This document shows, in pieces, positions 1 to 8,900 of a DNA stretch of 64,000 bases. Within the stretch, counting starts at the first letter, position 1. Each line of letters starts with the position of its first letter. The notes below the pieces were generated by a model. It saw only the letters and a program-made list of their open reading frames with translations, was not told where the DNA came from and ran no database searches. The position numbers and the translations under genes were made by a program. Source of the stretch: Ottowia sp. SB7-C50 (GTDB lineage: Bacteria > Pseudomonadota > Gammaproteobacteria > Burkholderiales > Burkholderiaceae_C); NCBI RefSeq assembly GCF_033110285.1, contig NZ_CP136995.1, positions 3,534,001 through 3,598,000 on the forward strand, read 5' to 3'.

Positions 1-440
1 CGGCCACGTTTCACCCTTTCATCGGGCCGATGCGCGAGCGCGGGCGTGGCGCGCTGGTGGGCGTGGCCAGCGTGGCGGCCATTCGCGGGCTGCCGGGTCA
101 CGGCGCCTACTGCGCCAGCAAGGCGGGCGTGGTGGCGTATTGCGAAAGCCTGCGCGGCGAGCTGCGCGGCAGCGGCGTGCGCGTGGTGACCATCGCGCCG
201 GGCTATATCGACACGCCGCTGACGCGCGCCAACCGCTATGCGATGCCGTTCTTGATGCCGGCCGACCGCTTTGCCGCGCAGGCGGCGCGCGCCATCGCCC
301 GTGGCGTCAGTTACCGGGTGATTCCGTGGCAGATGGGGGTGGTGGCCAAGCTGCTGCGCGTGCTGCCCAACCCGCTGTTCGACGCGCTGCTGGCGGGCAA
401 GCCGCGCAAGGCACGGGCGGGACACACCGGCCCCCAATGA
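1..440 (+). CDS. SDR-family oxidoreductase, C-terminal part (5' end outside window)
   Basis: The reading frame is already open at the first bases of the window, so this is the 3' part of a gene that starts upstream. It shows the classical short-chain dehydrogenase active site: a Ser-bearing strand (GVASVAAIRG), then Tyr-x-x-x-Lys in 'GAYCASKAG', then the 'APGYIDTPLT' loop that follows the catalytic helix in this family. The N-terminal Rossmann glycine motif lies before the window. These enzymes use NAD(P)H to reduce or oxidise carbonyl/alcohol groups; the substrate cannot be read from this part. A hairpin follows the stop codon and separates it from the convergent RNA-binding protein gene. 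Confidence 0.85.
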   Translation, partial: ATFHPFIGPMRERGRGALVGVASVAAIRGLPGHGAYCASKAGVVAYCESLRGELRGSGVRVVTIAPGYIDTPLTRANRYAMPFLMPADRFAAQAARAIARGVSYRVIPWQMGVVAKLLRVLPNPLFDALLAGKPRKARAGHTGPQ

Positions 441-442
441 CA

Positions 443-463
443 AAGGCCCCACGCGGGGGCCTT
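443..463. terminator. Bidirectional hairpin between convergent genes
   Basis: Perfect 8-bp inverted repeat AAGGCCCC / GGGGCCTT with a 5-nt loop, three bases after the SDR stop codon. It has TT on the right and AA on the left, so it could serve both the SDR gene and the convergent RNA-binding protein gene. There is no long T run, so efficiency is unknown. Confidence 0.6.
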
Positions 464-511
464 GGTTAGCTGGGCTGGCCTGCGCCGGCAAGGGCGGCAG
501 GCTGGGCGACT

Positions 512-1123
512 TTACTCGTCGTCGCGGCCCTGGTCGAAGGTGTCGCGCCGGCGATCGCCGTATTCGCGACGGCCACCGCCGCCGCGCGGGCCGGGACCGT
601 AGGGGCTGCGGAAGCTGCCGTCGTTGCCACCACCACCGTAGCCGCCGCCACCGCCTTCACGGCGGCCACCGCCGTAGCCGCCGCCGCCGCCACCGCCGTA
701 ACCACCACCGCCGCCGCCTTCGCGGCCACCGCCACCGTAGCCGCCGCCACCTTCGCGGCCGCCGCCGTAGCCACCACCGCCGCCTTCACGACGGCCACCG
801 CCGTAGCCGCCACCGCCGCCACCGCCGTAACCACCACCACCGCCGCCGTAGCCGCCAGAGCGCGGCGGGCGCGCTTCCATGGGACGCGCCTCGTTGACGA
901 CGACGTTGCGGCCGCCCAGGGGCTGGCCGTTCATGCCGTTGATGGCTTCCTGAGCCTCGGCATCGCTGCCCATTTCGACAAAACCGAAACCCTTGGAGCG
1001 GCCGGTATCGCGCTCCATCATCACTTTGGCGCTGGTCACCGAGCCGAATTGGCCGAACGCCTGCGCCAGATCGGCGTCGCGAACGCTGTACGGCAGGTTG
1101 CCGACGTAAAGTTTGTTGCCCAT
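512..1123 (-). CDS. Glycine-rich RRM RNA-binding protein
   Basis: 203 residues. Residues 1-80 form one RNA-recognition motif with RNP2 'LYVGNL' and RNP1 'KGFGFVEM', the aromatic residues that stack on RNA bases. From about residue 90 the chain is a low-complexity tail of GGYGGGG units broken by RREGG (RGG-like) blocks, ending in a charged RRREYGDRRRD-type segment. This is the architecture of cyanobacterial Rbp and plant glycine-rich RNA-binding proteins, which are often cold-induced RNA chaperones. The tail-coding DNA is a long GGC/GGT repeat, so the number of units is likely to vary between strains. It is transcribed towards the SDR gene from a promoter about 150 bp upstream, giving a long 5' leader. 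Family is certain; cold induction is inferred. Confidence 0.9.
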   Translation of the reverse strand: MGNKLYVGNLPYSVRDADLAQAFGQFGSVTSAKVMMERDTGRSKGFGFVEMGSDAEAQEAINGMNGQPLGGRNVVVNEARPMEARPPRSGGYGGGGGGYGGGGGGGYGGGRREGGGGGYGGGREGGGGYGGGGREGGGGGGYGGGGGGGYGGGRREGGGGGYGGGGNDGSFRSPYGPGPRGGGGRREYGDRRRDTFDQGRDDE

Positions 1124-1266
1124 TGAAAGGGACTCCTCAATAACGAAAAAAAAGCGATGGAGTCCGCGAAACGCCTTCGACGAAGCTCTCGCTCGACCGA
1201 AAAGGGCAACTGACTGTGATCACCGCAAAGCCACGGTACGCATGCAAAAAGCCACGCACCCGCGCG

Positions 1267-1293
1267 ATTATGCGTCAGAAATATGAAAGTCAA
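1267..1293 (-). promoter_or_regulatory. Sigma70-like promoter of the RRM gene, long 5' leader
   Basis: On the minus strand TTGACT (1288-1293) is followed after 15 bp by CATAAT (1267-1272); reading ATAATC gives 16 bp. Predicted transcription starts near 1258, leaving about 135 nt of untranslated leader (1124-1258) before the ATG, which carries an AAGGGAC-like ribosome site. A long leader is typical of cold-shock mRNAs. The rest of 1124-1500 holds one dispersed repeat (1427-1480) and a TACAAT box at 1375-1380 that may serve the downstream plus-strand gene. Confidence 0.5.
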
Positions 1294-1426
1294 GCATGCG
1301 GGTTTTCACCCTCCAAACCAGTCAGGTATTGGCCGCGGTTCGGCCCCCGCGCGGGGTCAGCAGACCGACGCCCCTACAATCCGTGCCCCTGAACCCGCCG
1401 CGCACCGCCTGCGGAGCGGCCGGCCT

Positions 1427-1480
1427 ATGCTACCAATAAAGTAGCTGCTACCCCAGCATGGACGTGCGCTGGCACGCCAT
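1427..1480 (+). repeat. Dispersed two-hairpin repeat, copy 1
   Basis: Begins GCTACCAATAAAGTAGCTGC and continues into a second inverted repeat, GACGTGCGCTGGCACGCC. The first half matches the family pattern GCTAT-(A/T-rich)-ATAGCTGC seen at many other places in the window. The second half is diverged. It ends 20 bp before the GDT1-type gene start. Confidence 0.55.
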
Positions 1481-1500
1481 GTGAATCATTTTGTTGCTGC

Positions 1501-2067
1501 ATGGAAGCCTTCCTCGTCTCCACCGGTATCGTCGCCCTGGCCGAAATGGGCGACAAGACGCAGCTGCTGTCGCTGGTGCTGGCGGCGCGCTTTCGCAAGC
1601 CCTGGCCGATCGTGCTGGGCATTCTGGTGGCGACGCTGGCCAACCACGCTCTGGCCGGCGCAGTGGGCAGCTGGGTGCAGGCGCAGCTGGGGCCGCAGGT
1701 GCTGCGCTGGGTGCTGGGGCTGTCGTTCATCGCCATGGCGGTGTGGATGCTGATACCCGACAAGCTGGACGAGGACGACCAGCCCAGCGCGGCGTCAAGG
1801 CTGGGCGTGTTCGGCACCACGCTGGTGGCATTCTTCCTGGCCGAGATGGGCGACAAGACCCAGATCGCCACCGTGGCGCTGGCCGCGCAGTACAAGGCGT
1901 GGGCCGCGGTGGTGGCGGGCACGACGCTGGGCATGATGATTGCCAACGCGCCGGTGGTGTGGTTTGGCGACCGGCTGGTCAAGAAGGTGCCGATCCGCGT
2001 GGTGCACCTGGTGTCTGCCGCGATCTTTGCGGTGCTGGGCATGGTGGCGCTGATGGGCTGGGGCTGA
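1501..2067 (+). CDS. TMEM165/GDT1 family (UPF0016) cation exporter
   Basis: 188-residue membrane protein made of two homologous halves, each with the family signature 'AEMGDKTQ' (about residues 14-21 and 107-114), whose acidic residues bind the transported cation. Three hydrophobic segments follow each half's start, giving about six helices. Family members move Mn2+ or Ca2+ out of the cytosol; bacterial examples (MneA-type) are manganese exporters. A manganese riboswitch often precedes such genes, but I could not recognise one here. It stands alone between the RRM gene and metX. The ATG at 1501 was chosen because the signature helix follows directly. Confidence 0.88.
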   Translation: MEAFLVSTGIVALAEMGDKTQLLSLVLAARFRKPWPIVLGILVATLANHALAGAVGSWVQAQLGPQVLRWVLGLSFIAMAVWMLIPDKLDEDDQPSAASRLGVFGTTLVAFFLAEMGDKTQIATVALAAQYKAWAAVVAGTTLGMMIANAPVVWFGDRLVKKVPIRVVHLVSAAIFAVLGMVALMGWG

Positions 2068-2107
2068 GCAGCGCGCCAGCGCACTCACTGTGAGGGCCAG
2101 CGGGCGC

Positions 2108-2113
2108 TATACT
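2108..2113 (+). promoter_or_regulatory. -10 box of the metXW transcript
   Basis: TATACT 7 bp before the predicted start of the SAM-II-like aptamer. No good -35 is visible 16-18 bp upstream. A start near 2120 would make the transcript begin at the aptamer's first stem. Confidence 0.5.
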
Positions 2114-2120
2114 GCCCGCA

Positions 2121-2176
2121 CAGCGCCGATTTGCCTCCGCTTGCGGGCGCTCAATAAATTCCGCTAAAACCGAGCG
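2121..2176 (+). promoter_or_regulatory. SAM-II-like riboswitch aptamer (metX leader)
   Basis: The order of conserved blocks matches the SAM-II class. P1 arm AGCGCC (2122-2127) is followed at once by GATTTG (2128-2133), then CTTGC (2140-2144), the P1 return arm GGCGCT (2146-2151, perfect complement), AATAAA (2153-2158), and GCTAAAA (2163-2169). A CTC in the P1 loop (2135-2137) can pair with GAG (2172-2174) to form the expected pseudoknot. SAM-II RNAs sense S-adenosylmethionine and are classically found before metA/metX, mainly in Alphaproteobacteria. The next gene here is metX, which fits. Identification is from memory of the family pattern; a covariance search would settle it. Confidence 0.8.
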
Positions 2177-2183
2177 CGTATCG

Positions 2184-2216
2184 ACCCGGCGCCCGTTTTG
2201 GCGAACCGGGTTTTTT
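2184..2216 (+). terminator. Attenuator terminator of the SAM-II leader
   Basis: Stem ACCCGGCGCC (2184-2193) pairs with GGCG-AA-CCGGGT (2200-2211), with a CGTTTT loop, and runs into six T residues ending 6 bp before the metX ATG. The aptamer segment CGCTAAAAC (2162-2170) is complementary (one G-U pair) to GTTTTGGCG (2195-2203), which forms the loop and right arm. The two structures exclude each other. Model: SAM bound, GCTAAAA held in the aptamer, terminator forms; SAM absent, antiterminator forms and metXW is read. Confidence 0.75.
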
Positions 2217-2222
2217 GTTGCC

Positions 2223-3365
2223 ATGCCGCTCATCGCCACACCGCAGACCCTGCATTTCGAGGCGCCGCTGCCCCTGCAAAGCGGCGCCAGCGTGCGCGGC
2301 TACGACCTCAGCTACGAAACCTATGGCCAGCTGAACGCCGACCGCAGCAACGCCGTGCTGATCTGCCACGCGCTGAACGCGTCGCACCACGTCGCCGGCG
2401 TCTACGCCGGACAGGAGCGCAGCGAAGGCTGGTGGGACAACATGGTCGGCCCCGGCAAGCCGGTGGATACCGACCGCTTCTTCGTCATCGGCGTCAACAA
2501 CCTGGGCAGCTGCTTCGGCTCGACGGGGCCGATGCACGTCAACCCCGACACCGGCCGCGTGTACGGCGCCGACTTCCCGGTCGTCACCGTCGAGGACTGG
2601 GTCGACGCCCAGGCCCGCCTGCTGGACGCGCTGGGCATCGGCCAGCTGGCCGCCGTGATGGGCGGCAGCCTGGGCGGCATGCAGGCGCTGAGCTGGACGC
2701 TGCAATACCCCGAGCGCGTGCGCCATGCCGTGGTGGTGGCCAGCGCGCCCAACCTGTCGGCCGAGAACATCGCCTTCAACGAGGTGGCGCGGCGCGCCAT
2801 CGTGACCGACCCCGACTTTCACGGCGGCCACTTCTACCAGCACGGCGTGGTGCCGGCGCGCGGCCTGCGCATCGCGCGCATGATTGGCCACATCACGTAC
2901 CTGAGCGACGACGTGATGAACGAGAAGTTCGGCCGCGAGCTGCGCCAGGCCGTCAGCCACAACGGCAGCGGCTACCGCTTCAGCACGCAGGACATCGAGT
3001 TCCAGATCGAGAGCTACCTGCGCTACCAGGGCGACAAGTTCAGCGAATACTTCGACGCCAACACCTACCTGCTGATCACCCGCGCGCTCGACTACTTCGA
3101 CCCGGCGCGCGCCTTCGGCGGAGACCTGACGCGCGCACTGGCGCGCACGCAGGCCAGGTTTCTGCTGGTCAGCTTCACCACCGACTGGCGCTTTTCGCCC
3201 GCGCGCTCGCGCGAGATCGTCAAGGCGCTGCTGGAAAACCGCCGCCAGGTCAGCTACGCCGAAATCGACGCACCCCACGGTCACGACGCTTTTTTACTCG
3301 ACGACGCGCGCTACATGAGCGTCGTGCGCTCCTATTTTGATAGTTTTGCCGGAGACGCGCGATGA
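2223..3365 (+). CDS. metX: Homoserine O-acyltransferase MetX
   Basis: 380 residues, the usual length for MetX, which activates homoserine with acetyl-CoA or succinyl-CoA as the first committed step of methionine synthesis. It has an alpha/beta-hydrolase fold with nucleophile Ser149 in 'GGSLGG', a catalytic His in 'GHDAFLLD' near residue 354, and the acid near residue 320. The hallmark stretches 'NALNASHH'-like (LNASHHVAG) and '[12 protein letters not shown]' are present. Many proteobacterial MetX proteins use succinyl-CoA, so acyl specificity is left open. No clear Shine-Dalgarno precedes the ATG: the terminator's T run occupies that place. The gene overlaps metW by 4 bp (ATGA) and is the target of the SAM-II-like leader. 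Confidence 0.95.
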   Translation: MPLIATPQTLHFEAPLPLQSGASVRGYDLSYETYGQLNADRSNAVLICHALNASHHVAGVYAGQERSEGWWDNMVGPGKPVDTDRFFVIGVNNLGSCFGSTGPMHVNPDTGRVYGADFPVVTVEDWVDAQARLLDALGIGQLAAVMGGSLGGMQALSWTLQYPERVRHAVVVASAPNLSAENIAFNEVARRAIVTDPDFHGGHFYQHGVVPARGLRIARMIGHITYLSDDVMNEKFGRELRQAVSHNGSGYRFSTQDIEFQIESYLRYQGDKFSEYFDANTYLLITRALDYFDPARAFGGDLTRALARTQARFLLVSFTTDWRFSPARSREIVKALLENRRQVSYAEIDAPHGHDAFLLDDARYMSVVRSYFDSFAGDAR

Positions 3366-3946
3366 GCGACACGCAGATCCAGCACACCATCGCCGCGCTG
3401 GTGCCCGAAGGCGCGCACGTACTCGATCTGGGCTGCGGCGACGGCGCGCTGCTGCAGCAGCTGGTGCGCGAGCGGCGCTGCACCGGCTACGGCATCGAGA
3501 TCGACGACGCCAACGTGCTGGCCTGCGTGAAGCGCGGCGTCAACGTGCTGCAGCTCAACCTGCACCAGGGCCTGGCGGCTTTCCAGGACCAGAGCTTCGA
3601 CGTCGTGCTGCAGATCGACACGCTGCAACACCTGCGCAATGCCGAGGTCATGCTGCGCGAAACCGCGCGCGTGGGCCGCATCGGCATCGTCGCCTTCCCC
3701 AACTTCGCGCACTGGCCCAACCGGCTGAGCGTGGCACGCGGCCGCATGCCGGTGACGCGGCGCATGCCCTACCAGTGGTACGACACGCCCAACATCCGCG
3801 TCGGCACCTTCAAGGACTTCGAGGCGTTGGCGCGCAAGAACGGCCTGCAGGTGCTGGACGCCTTCGGCCTGCAGGACGGCCGGGTGGTGCGCTGGCTGCC
3901 CAACGCGCGGGCCAGCACGGCGGTGTTCAAGCTGGCGCGCGGTTGA
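3362..3946 (+). CDS. metW: Methionine biosynthesis protein MetW
   Basis: 194 residues, a class I methyltransferase fold with SAM-binding motif I '[12 protein letters not shown]' (about residues 20-31) and the acidic 'GIEIDDANV' end of strand 2. MetW is the constant partner of MetX in proteobacteria and is thought to be needed for MetX activity rather than to act as a free methyltransferase. Start ATG overlaps the metX stop codon (ATGA), so the two are translationally coupled and share the upstream riboswitch. Confidence 0.93.
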   Translation: MSDTQIQHTIAALVPEGAHVLDLGCGDGALLQQLVRERRCTGYGIEIDDANVLACVKRGVNVLQLNLHQGLAAFQDQSFDVVLQIDTLQHLRNAEVMLRETARVGRIGIVAFPNFAHWPNRLSVARGRMPVTRRMPYQWYDTPNIRVGTFKDFEALARKNGLQVLDAFGLQDGRVVRWLPNARASTAVFKLARG

Positions 3947-3997
3947 TCGGGCGTCCGGCCCGCGCGATGCCTGCCAGGCCAGCCAGGATTTCGCAGT

Positions 3998-4062
3998 CAA
4001 ATGTGGCTCCAGTACTTGTCCAACGAGCGCCGATAGCTATTATATTGATAGTTAATAACAAC
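3998..4062 (-). repeat. Dispersed two-hairpin repeat, copy 2
   Basis: Read on the minus strand: CTATCAATATAATAGCTATC, then GCGCTCGTTGGACAAGTACT, then GGAGCCACATTTGACTG. All three parts of the family are present: the A/T-rich hairpin, the GCGCTTG/CAAG hairpin, and the GCC..TTTTGA tail. It fills the gap between metW and the amidase gene and ends 5 bp before the amidase ATG. Confidence 0.7.
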
Positions 4063-4067
4063 TTGTC

Positions 4068-5426
4068 ATGCTGCCCACCATTGCCCAACTGGCCACCGAC
4101 CTGAGCGCGGGCCGCACCACGTCGCGCGCACTTACCGAAGCGGCGCTGACGCGTGCGCTCGACCCCGCAGGCGAAGGCGCCCGCGTGTTCACGCGCATCG
4201 ACGCCGACCGCGCCCGCGCCATGGCCGAGACCAGCGACGCGCTGCGCGCCGTCGGCGTGGTGCGCTCGCCGCTCGAAGGCCTGCCCGTGTCGATCAAGGA
4301 TTTGCTGGATGTGGCGGGGCAGGTCACCACCGCTGGCTCGGTGGTGCTCAAGGACGCACCCGCCGCCGAGCGCAGCGCACCCGTCATCGAGCGGTTGGTG
4401 GCCGCCGGCGCTGTGATCGTGGGCCGCACCAACATGACCGAATTCGCGTTTTCCGGGCTGGGCCTGAACCCGCACTACGGCACGCCGCGCAACCCCTGGG
4501 ACCGCGTGGGCGGCGGGCGCATTCCGGGCGGCTCCAGCAGCGGCGCCGCGGTATCGGTCACCGACGGCATGGCGGTGGTAGGCATCGGCTCGGATACCGG
4601 CGGCTCGGTGCGCATCCCTTCCGCACTGTGCGGCCTGACCGGCTTCAAGCCGACGCAGCGCCGCGTGCCCACCGCTGGCGCGCTGCCGCTGTCGACCTCG
4701 CTCGATTCCATCGGCCCGCTGGCCGCCACGGTGCATTGCTGCGCCGTCGTCGATGCCATTCTGGCGGGGCAGACCGCTGTGGCGCCGCCCGCACGCAACG
4801 TGCGCGACGCACGCCTGGCCGTGCCCGACACGCTGGTGCTGAACGATCTGGACGATGCGGTCGCCTCGGCCTTCGAGCGCGCTTGCGCGCGGCTGAGCGC
4901 TGCTGGCGCGCGCCTGCAGCGCATCGCCGTGCCCGAATTTACCGAACTCGGCCAGCTGCACGCGCGCGGCACGCTGGCGGGCGCCGAAGCCTGGGCCTGG
5001 CACCGGCCGCTGCTGGCCGAGCGCGGTAACGCCTACGACCCGCGCGTCGGCCTGCGCCTGCGCGGCGGCGAGGCCATGGGCGCGGCCGACTACATCGACC
5101 TGCTGGCGGCACGCCGGCGCTGGATCGCGCAGGTCGAAGCACGCATCGCCGGCTTCGACGCTCTGCTGATGCCCACGGTGCCCATCGTGGCGCCCCGTGT
5201 CGATGCCTTGCGCGACAGCGACCCAGCCTACTTTGCGGCCAACGGGCTGATCCTGCGCAACCCCACGTTGATCAACTTCCTGGACGGCTGCGCGCTGTCG
5301 CTGCCCTGCCATGCCGAGGGCGAGCCGCCCGTGGGCCTGATGCTGGCCGGCGCCGGCGGCCAGGACGCGCATGTGCTGGCGCTGGGGCGGGCGGTGGAGT
5401 CGCTGCTCTTGAACAGGCTGCGCTGA
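4068..5426 (+). CDS. Amidase signature family hydrolase
   Basis: 452 residues. The amidase-signature catalytic triad is visible: Lys in 'VSIKDLLDVAG' (near residue 77), the cis-Ser in 'GGSSSGAAVSV' (near 150) and the nucleophile Ser in 'GSDTGGSVRIP' (near 175). Such enzymes hydrolyse amide bonds with release of ammonia. GatA, the Glu-tRNA amidotransferase subunit, is a close relative, but gatB and gatC are not neighbours and the protein is shorter than a typical GatA, so a stand-alone amidase is more likely. The substrate is unknown. No clear ribosome site precedes the ATG, because the dispersed repeat abuts it. Confidence 0.88.
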   Translation: MLPTIAQLATDLSAGRTTSRALTEAALTRALDPAGEGARVFTRIDADRARAMAETSDALRAVGVVRSPLEGLPVSIKDLLDVAGQVTTAGSVVLKDAPAAERSAPVIERLVAAGAVIVGRTNMTEFAFSGLGLNPHYGTPRNPWDRVGGGRIPGGSSSGAAVSVTDGMAVVGIGSDTGGSVRIPSALCGLTGFKPTQRRVPTAGALPLSTSLDSIGPLAATVHCCAVVDAILAGQTAVAPPARNVRDARLAVPDTLVLNDLDDAVASAFERACARLSAAGARLQRIAVPEFTELGQLHARGTLAGAEAWAWHRPLLAERGNAYDPRVGLRLRGGEAMGAADYIDLLAARRRWIAQVEARIAGFDALLMPTVPIVAPRVDALRDSDPAYFAANGLILRNPTLINFLDGCALSLPCHAEGEPPVGLMLAGAGGQDAHVLALGRAVESLLLNRLR

Positions 5427-5987
5427 CGCGCCTTCCAGTGCTGCGGTGCGCGTTGGCGCGCCGGTCGCAGGCACCGCATCGCGCTGCGCGGGCAGACGTG
5501 CCCCTCTGGCCAATCCACATCTGCCTGTCACCGATCAGCAGGCATGCTTTCGGTACAGCGTGCCCGCGCAGTGGGTGGCGCGCGTCAGACCAGCGAACTT
5601 ATTTAATACCAATGTATTAGTATTGTGCAATATCATCTCAATGATGGAGTCTAAATAACTACTTTCGACTCACGCTCACTCAAGCCGTCAAATCTGTTAT
5701 CCGCATGATGCACCCTGAATGACCGGCAGCACGGCACAGGGTAGGCCGCCATGGTGTCCGCCCTGCCAGTGGCTCGTGCGCGAAGCGCAGGCATTCCGCA
5801 AAAAACAACAACCACCCCAATGGAATTTAATTAGATAGTAATAACGACGTTTTTCGGTGGGTTCGCTGATGAGCGCATCGTTGTACTGCCTCGTGAAATT
5901 CTGGTGAAATATGAGTTTGGGGTAAGAGTGCGTGGAGCACACACGCCAACCCAAATTCCAAAAACTCCGTTGCAATCGAGGGAATCA
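5427..5987. other. 560-bp non-coding region before the surface-protein gene
   Basis: No convincing gene on either strand. Two A/T-rich stretches (about 5598-5670 and 5818-5850) stand out from the G/C-rich surroundings. The first contains the inverted repeat AATAC-N10-GTATT near 5604-5623 followed by ATCATCTCAATGAT. The second (TTTAATTAGATAGTAATAAC) could hold the surface-protein promoter, but no clean -35/-10 pair was found. The stretch from about 5700 to 5815 is G/C-rich and shows nothing recognisable. Confidence 0.5.
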
Positions 5988-8900
5988 ATGCGACTTTCAC
6001 ACTCATGGCGGCGCGCAAGGCGCTGGGCGCTGGGGCTGTCAAGCCTGGCGCTGGCTGGCACGGCACTGGCCGCGTCGGTGGACCTGACGGTCAACGACAC
6101 TGTTTCCAAGGCGGTCTACAACTACACCGAGACCACCGCCCACACGGTGACCATCGGCAACCGCGGCCCCGGCACGGCCACCAATGCGGTGCTGACCTTC
6201 AACAACCCCAAATCGGCCACCGCGGCCGTGGCGTGGAACACTCAGGTCACCTGCACCGCCAGCGGCGGCGCGGTGTGCCCGGCCAGCTACACGCTGGATG
6301 CCACCCAGGCCATCCTTACCGGCACCGTGCCCACCCTGCCCATGGGCGCCCAACTGGTGCTGAGCATTCCGGCGCCCATCGTCACGCAAACCGACTGCCT
6401 CGGTTCCCCGGGCAACGGCGGCGGCTGTCCGCCCCTGCCGCTGGTGGAGAAAGTGGTGTCCACCGCCACCATCACCGTGGGCGCTGGCGATACCGAGGTG
6501 GCCGCCGGCACCAACATTTCCACCGCCAACTACGCGGTCAACAACCCGCGCATCGACTATGGCTTGACCATCGGCAACCCGGTCATCACACCCATCGCCG
6601 GCACGCCCGACAGCCTGTACACCTACACGGTGACGATGCGCAACAACTCCACCATGGCGGAGCATCTGACGGCGAGCTTCAACACCCAATTCGCCCAGGG
6701 CACGGCCACGGCGCCGCCCAGCGGTCAGCAGCCCTTCTCCAACCCGGTGAATCCGCCCACGCCCAACCCCAGCGTCACCTGCATCAGCGGCACCGGGGCA
6801 TCGTGCGCCAACGCCAGCGTGCGCACTGACTACCCGAGCATCAGCTACGTCAACATGCCCGCCGGAAGCACGCTGACGCTGCAAGTGTCGCTGGTGGTGG
6901 GTGCGCCGTTGTGTACCGACCCCACGCAGGGCGGCAAGGCCAGCGACACGCGCCAGGTGGATTTGATGGGCTACATCGGCTCTTACGTTGTTGCGAACAA
7001 CACCTATTACACTAGCCCACCGGAAAACACCGGCACCAGTGCAGACAACCAGGTCACCCAAACCACCCAGCCGGCGGCTGCGGTGTGCAAGAGCGGCGAT
7101 CTGCTGGTGCAAAGCATCGTCAATTCGGGCACAGCGACCTACAACCCCAACGCACCGTTCGCGCTGACCGCGTCGTATGCCAATGGCGCCGGTTCGCCGG
7201 ATCCCGCGGCCAATGTGCCACTGGTGTTCCACGTGACCTGGCCCACCACCGGCATCAGCCTCGATGCCGCGCCGGCCAGTTGCACCCCCAGCGGCGGTGC
7301 GGTGTGCCCCACCAGCTGGGTGCTGAGCGCGGACAAGACCACCCTGACCGGCCTGGCGCCCAGCATGCCGGCCAACAGTACCCTGGCGGTCAACTTCACC
7401 GGCACCACGGGCGCCGACATCACCACCGTGTGCAAGGCGCAGTTCCTCTTCGCGCAGGCCGACATCGTGCCGCCCGGCACGTACAAGGACACCAACTATA
7501 ACCTGACCTGGCCCGCCTCTAATTACCAGACGGGCCAGCAGACCAAGGGCAACAACGCCTACCAGTTGCAGCCGGTAGCCAACGTGGGTGTGCCGTGCAG
7601 CGCCAATTACGACCTGGAAGCGCAGAAGTCCGGCCCGTTCAAGAACGCCGACGCCACCGTCGGTGTGGCCGCCCTGAACCCGGGTGACTGGGTCTACTTC
7701 AAGTCCGTCGTCACCCTGCTGCCCGGCAGCGTGCCGCTGACTCAATACAACATCCAGGACAATTTGTCTTATTACAACACGGTGACACGCAGTGGATGGA
7801 CGTATAGCAGCGCCCCATGGAGCCCGGACCGGGCGGACGCCTATGCCTGGCCAACGACGTCCGACCCGGGCATGATGACCGCCAAGCCCGGTGATCCGGC
7901 CAGCCTGCCGCTCCGCATTCAATCCCCGGGCCAAGCGGCGGCCAGCAGTGGCCTGCGCTGTGTGGCCACCGGAGGCGCCACTTGCCCCGACACGGTAACA
8001 GGCTACTTCCCCGGCAGTAATTATTGGAACTTGCAAGCCGAAGACTGGAAAAACGGGCAACCCCAGTGGCCGGCCGGCGGCAAGCTGACCTTTATCTACT
8101 CCTATCGGGTGCCGCCGCTGACGGGCCAGGTCACTTGTGTGCCCAGTGATCGGCTGTCTTACCCCAATAACCAGATGACTGTGAACGGCACGCCCACGCC
8201 GCTGGGTTACGACAGCACGAAGGCCAACAACACGGTGAATGTGCCGTTTGACATGGTCAACCTGCCGGTGTGCGGGGCGTCTGCTTCTTTGACCAAGACT
8301 GCGGACGTGACGACCATACCGGCCAACGGCAAGGTGACGTACACGCTCGTGCTCACCAACACGTCGGGCGCCAACATCGATGTGCCGCGCTTGATCGACA
8401 CGTTCGAATACGGCGGCATTGACCAGGGGGTGACGGCCACCATCAGCTGCGGCTCGCCGACGCTGAATGCCAAGTGCCCCACGTTCACGCCGCTGCAGGG
8501 CACGCGCTACACCAGCAACGGGGCCACCACGGCACCCACTACGGTGGCAGACAACCCCAACAATTCCTGGTCCACGCGACGGCCGGACTTCGACTTCAGC
8601 TGGGGCACCCCCGGCAGCAACACGCTGCCGGCCGGCGCCAGCCTGACGTTTACCGTGACCGCCCAGTACCCGGGCACGCAGACATTCACATACAACATCG
8701 CCGTGGCGCGCCCAGACGCCAGTGCGAACGCCCAGTTTGCACCCGTCTCGGCGAATGCTTTTTTGAACACTTCAAAAAGCCCGACGCTGGTGGTGAACAA
8801 GGACGTATCGCCCAAGCAGCCGCTGCCGGGCGCCACGGTCACGTACACGGTGGACTTGATCAACCCGAACGCCACGGCAGCCACGGGCTTGAGCTTCAGC

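Noticed and set aside
466..840. Ala/Val-rich open frame overlapping the RRM gene tail
   Set aside because: It is a frame-shifted reading of the GGC/GGT repeat that encodes the glycine-rich tail.
1321..1500. Manganese (yybP-ykoY) riboswitch before the GDT1-type exporter
   Set aside because: Such genes often have one, but I could not find the conserved paired loops; the region is filled by a dispersed repeat instead.
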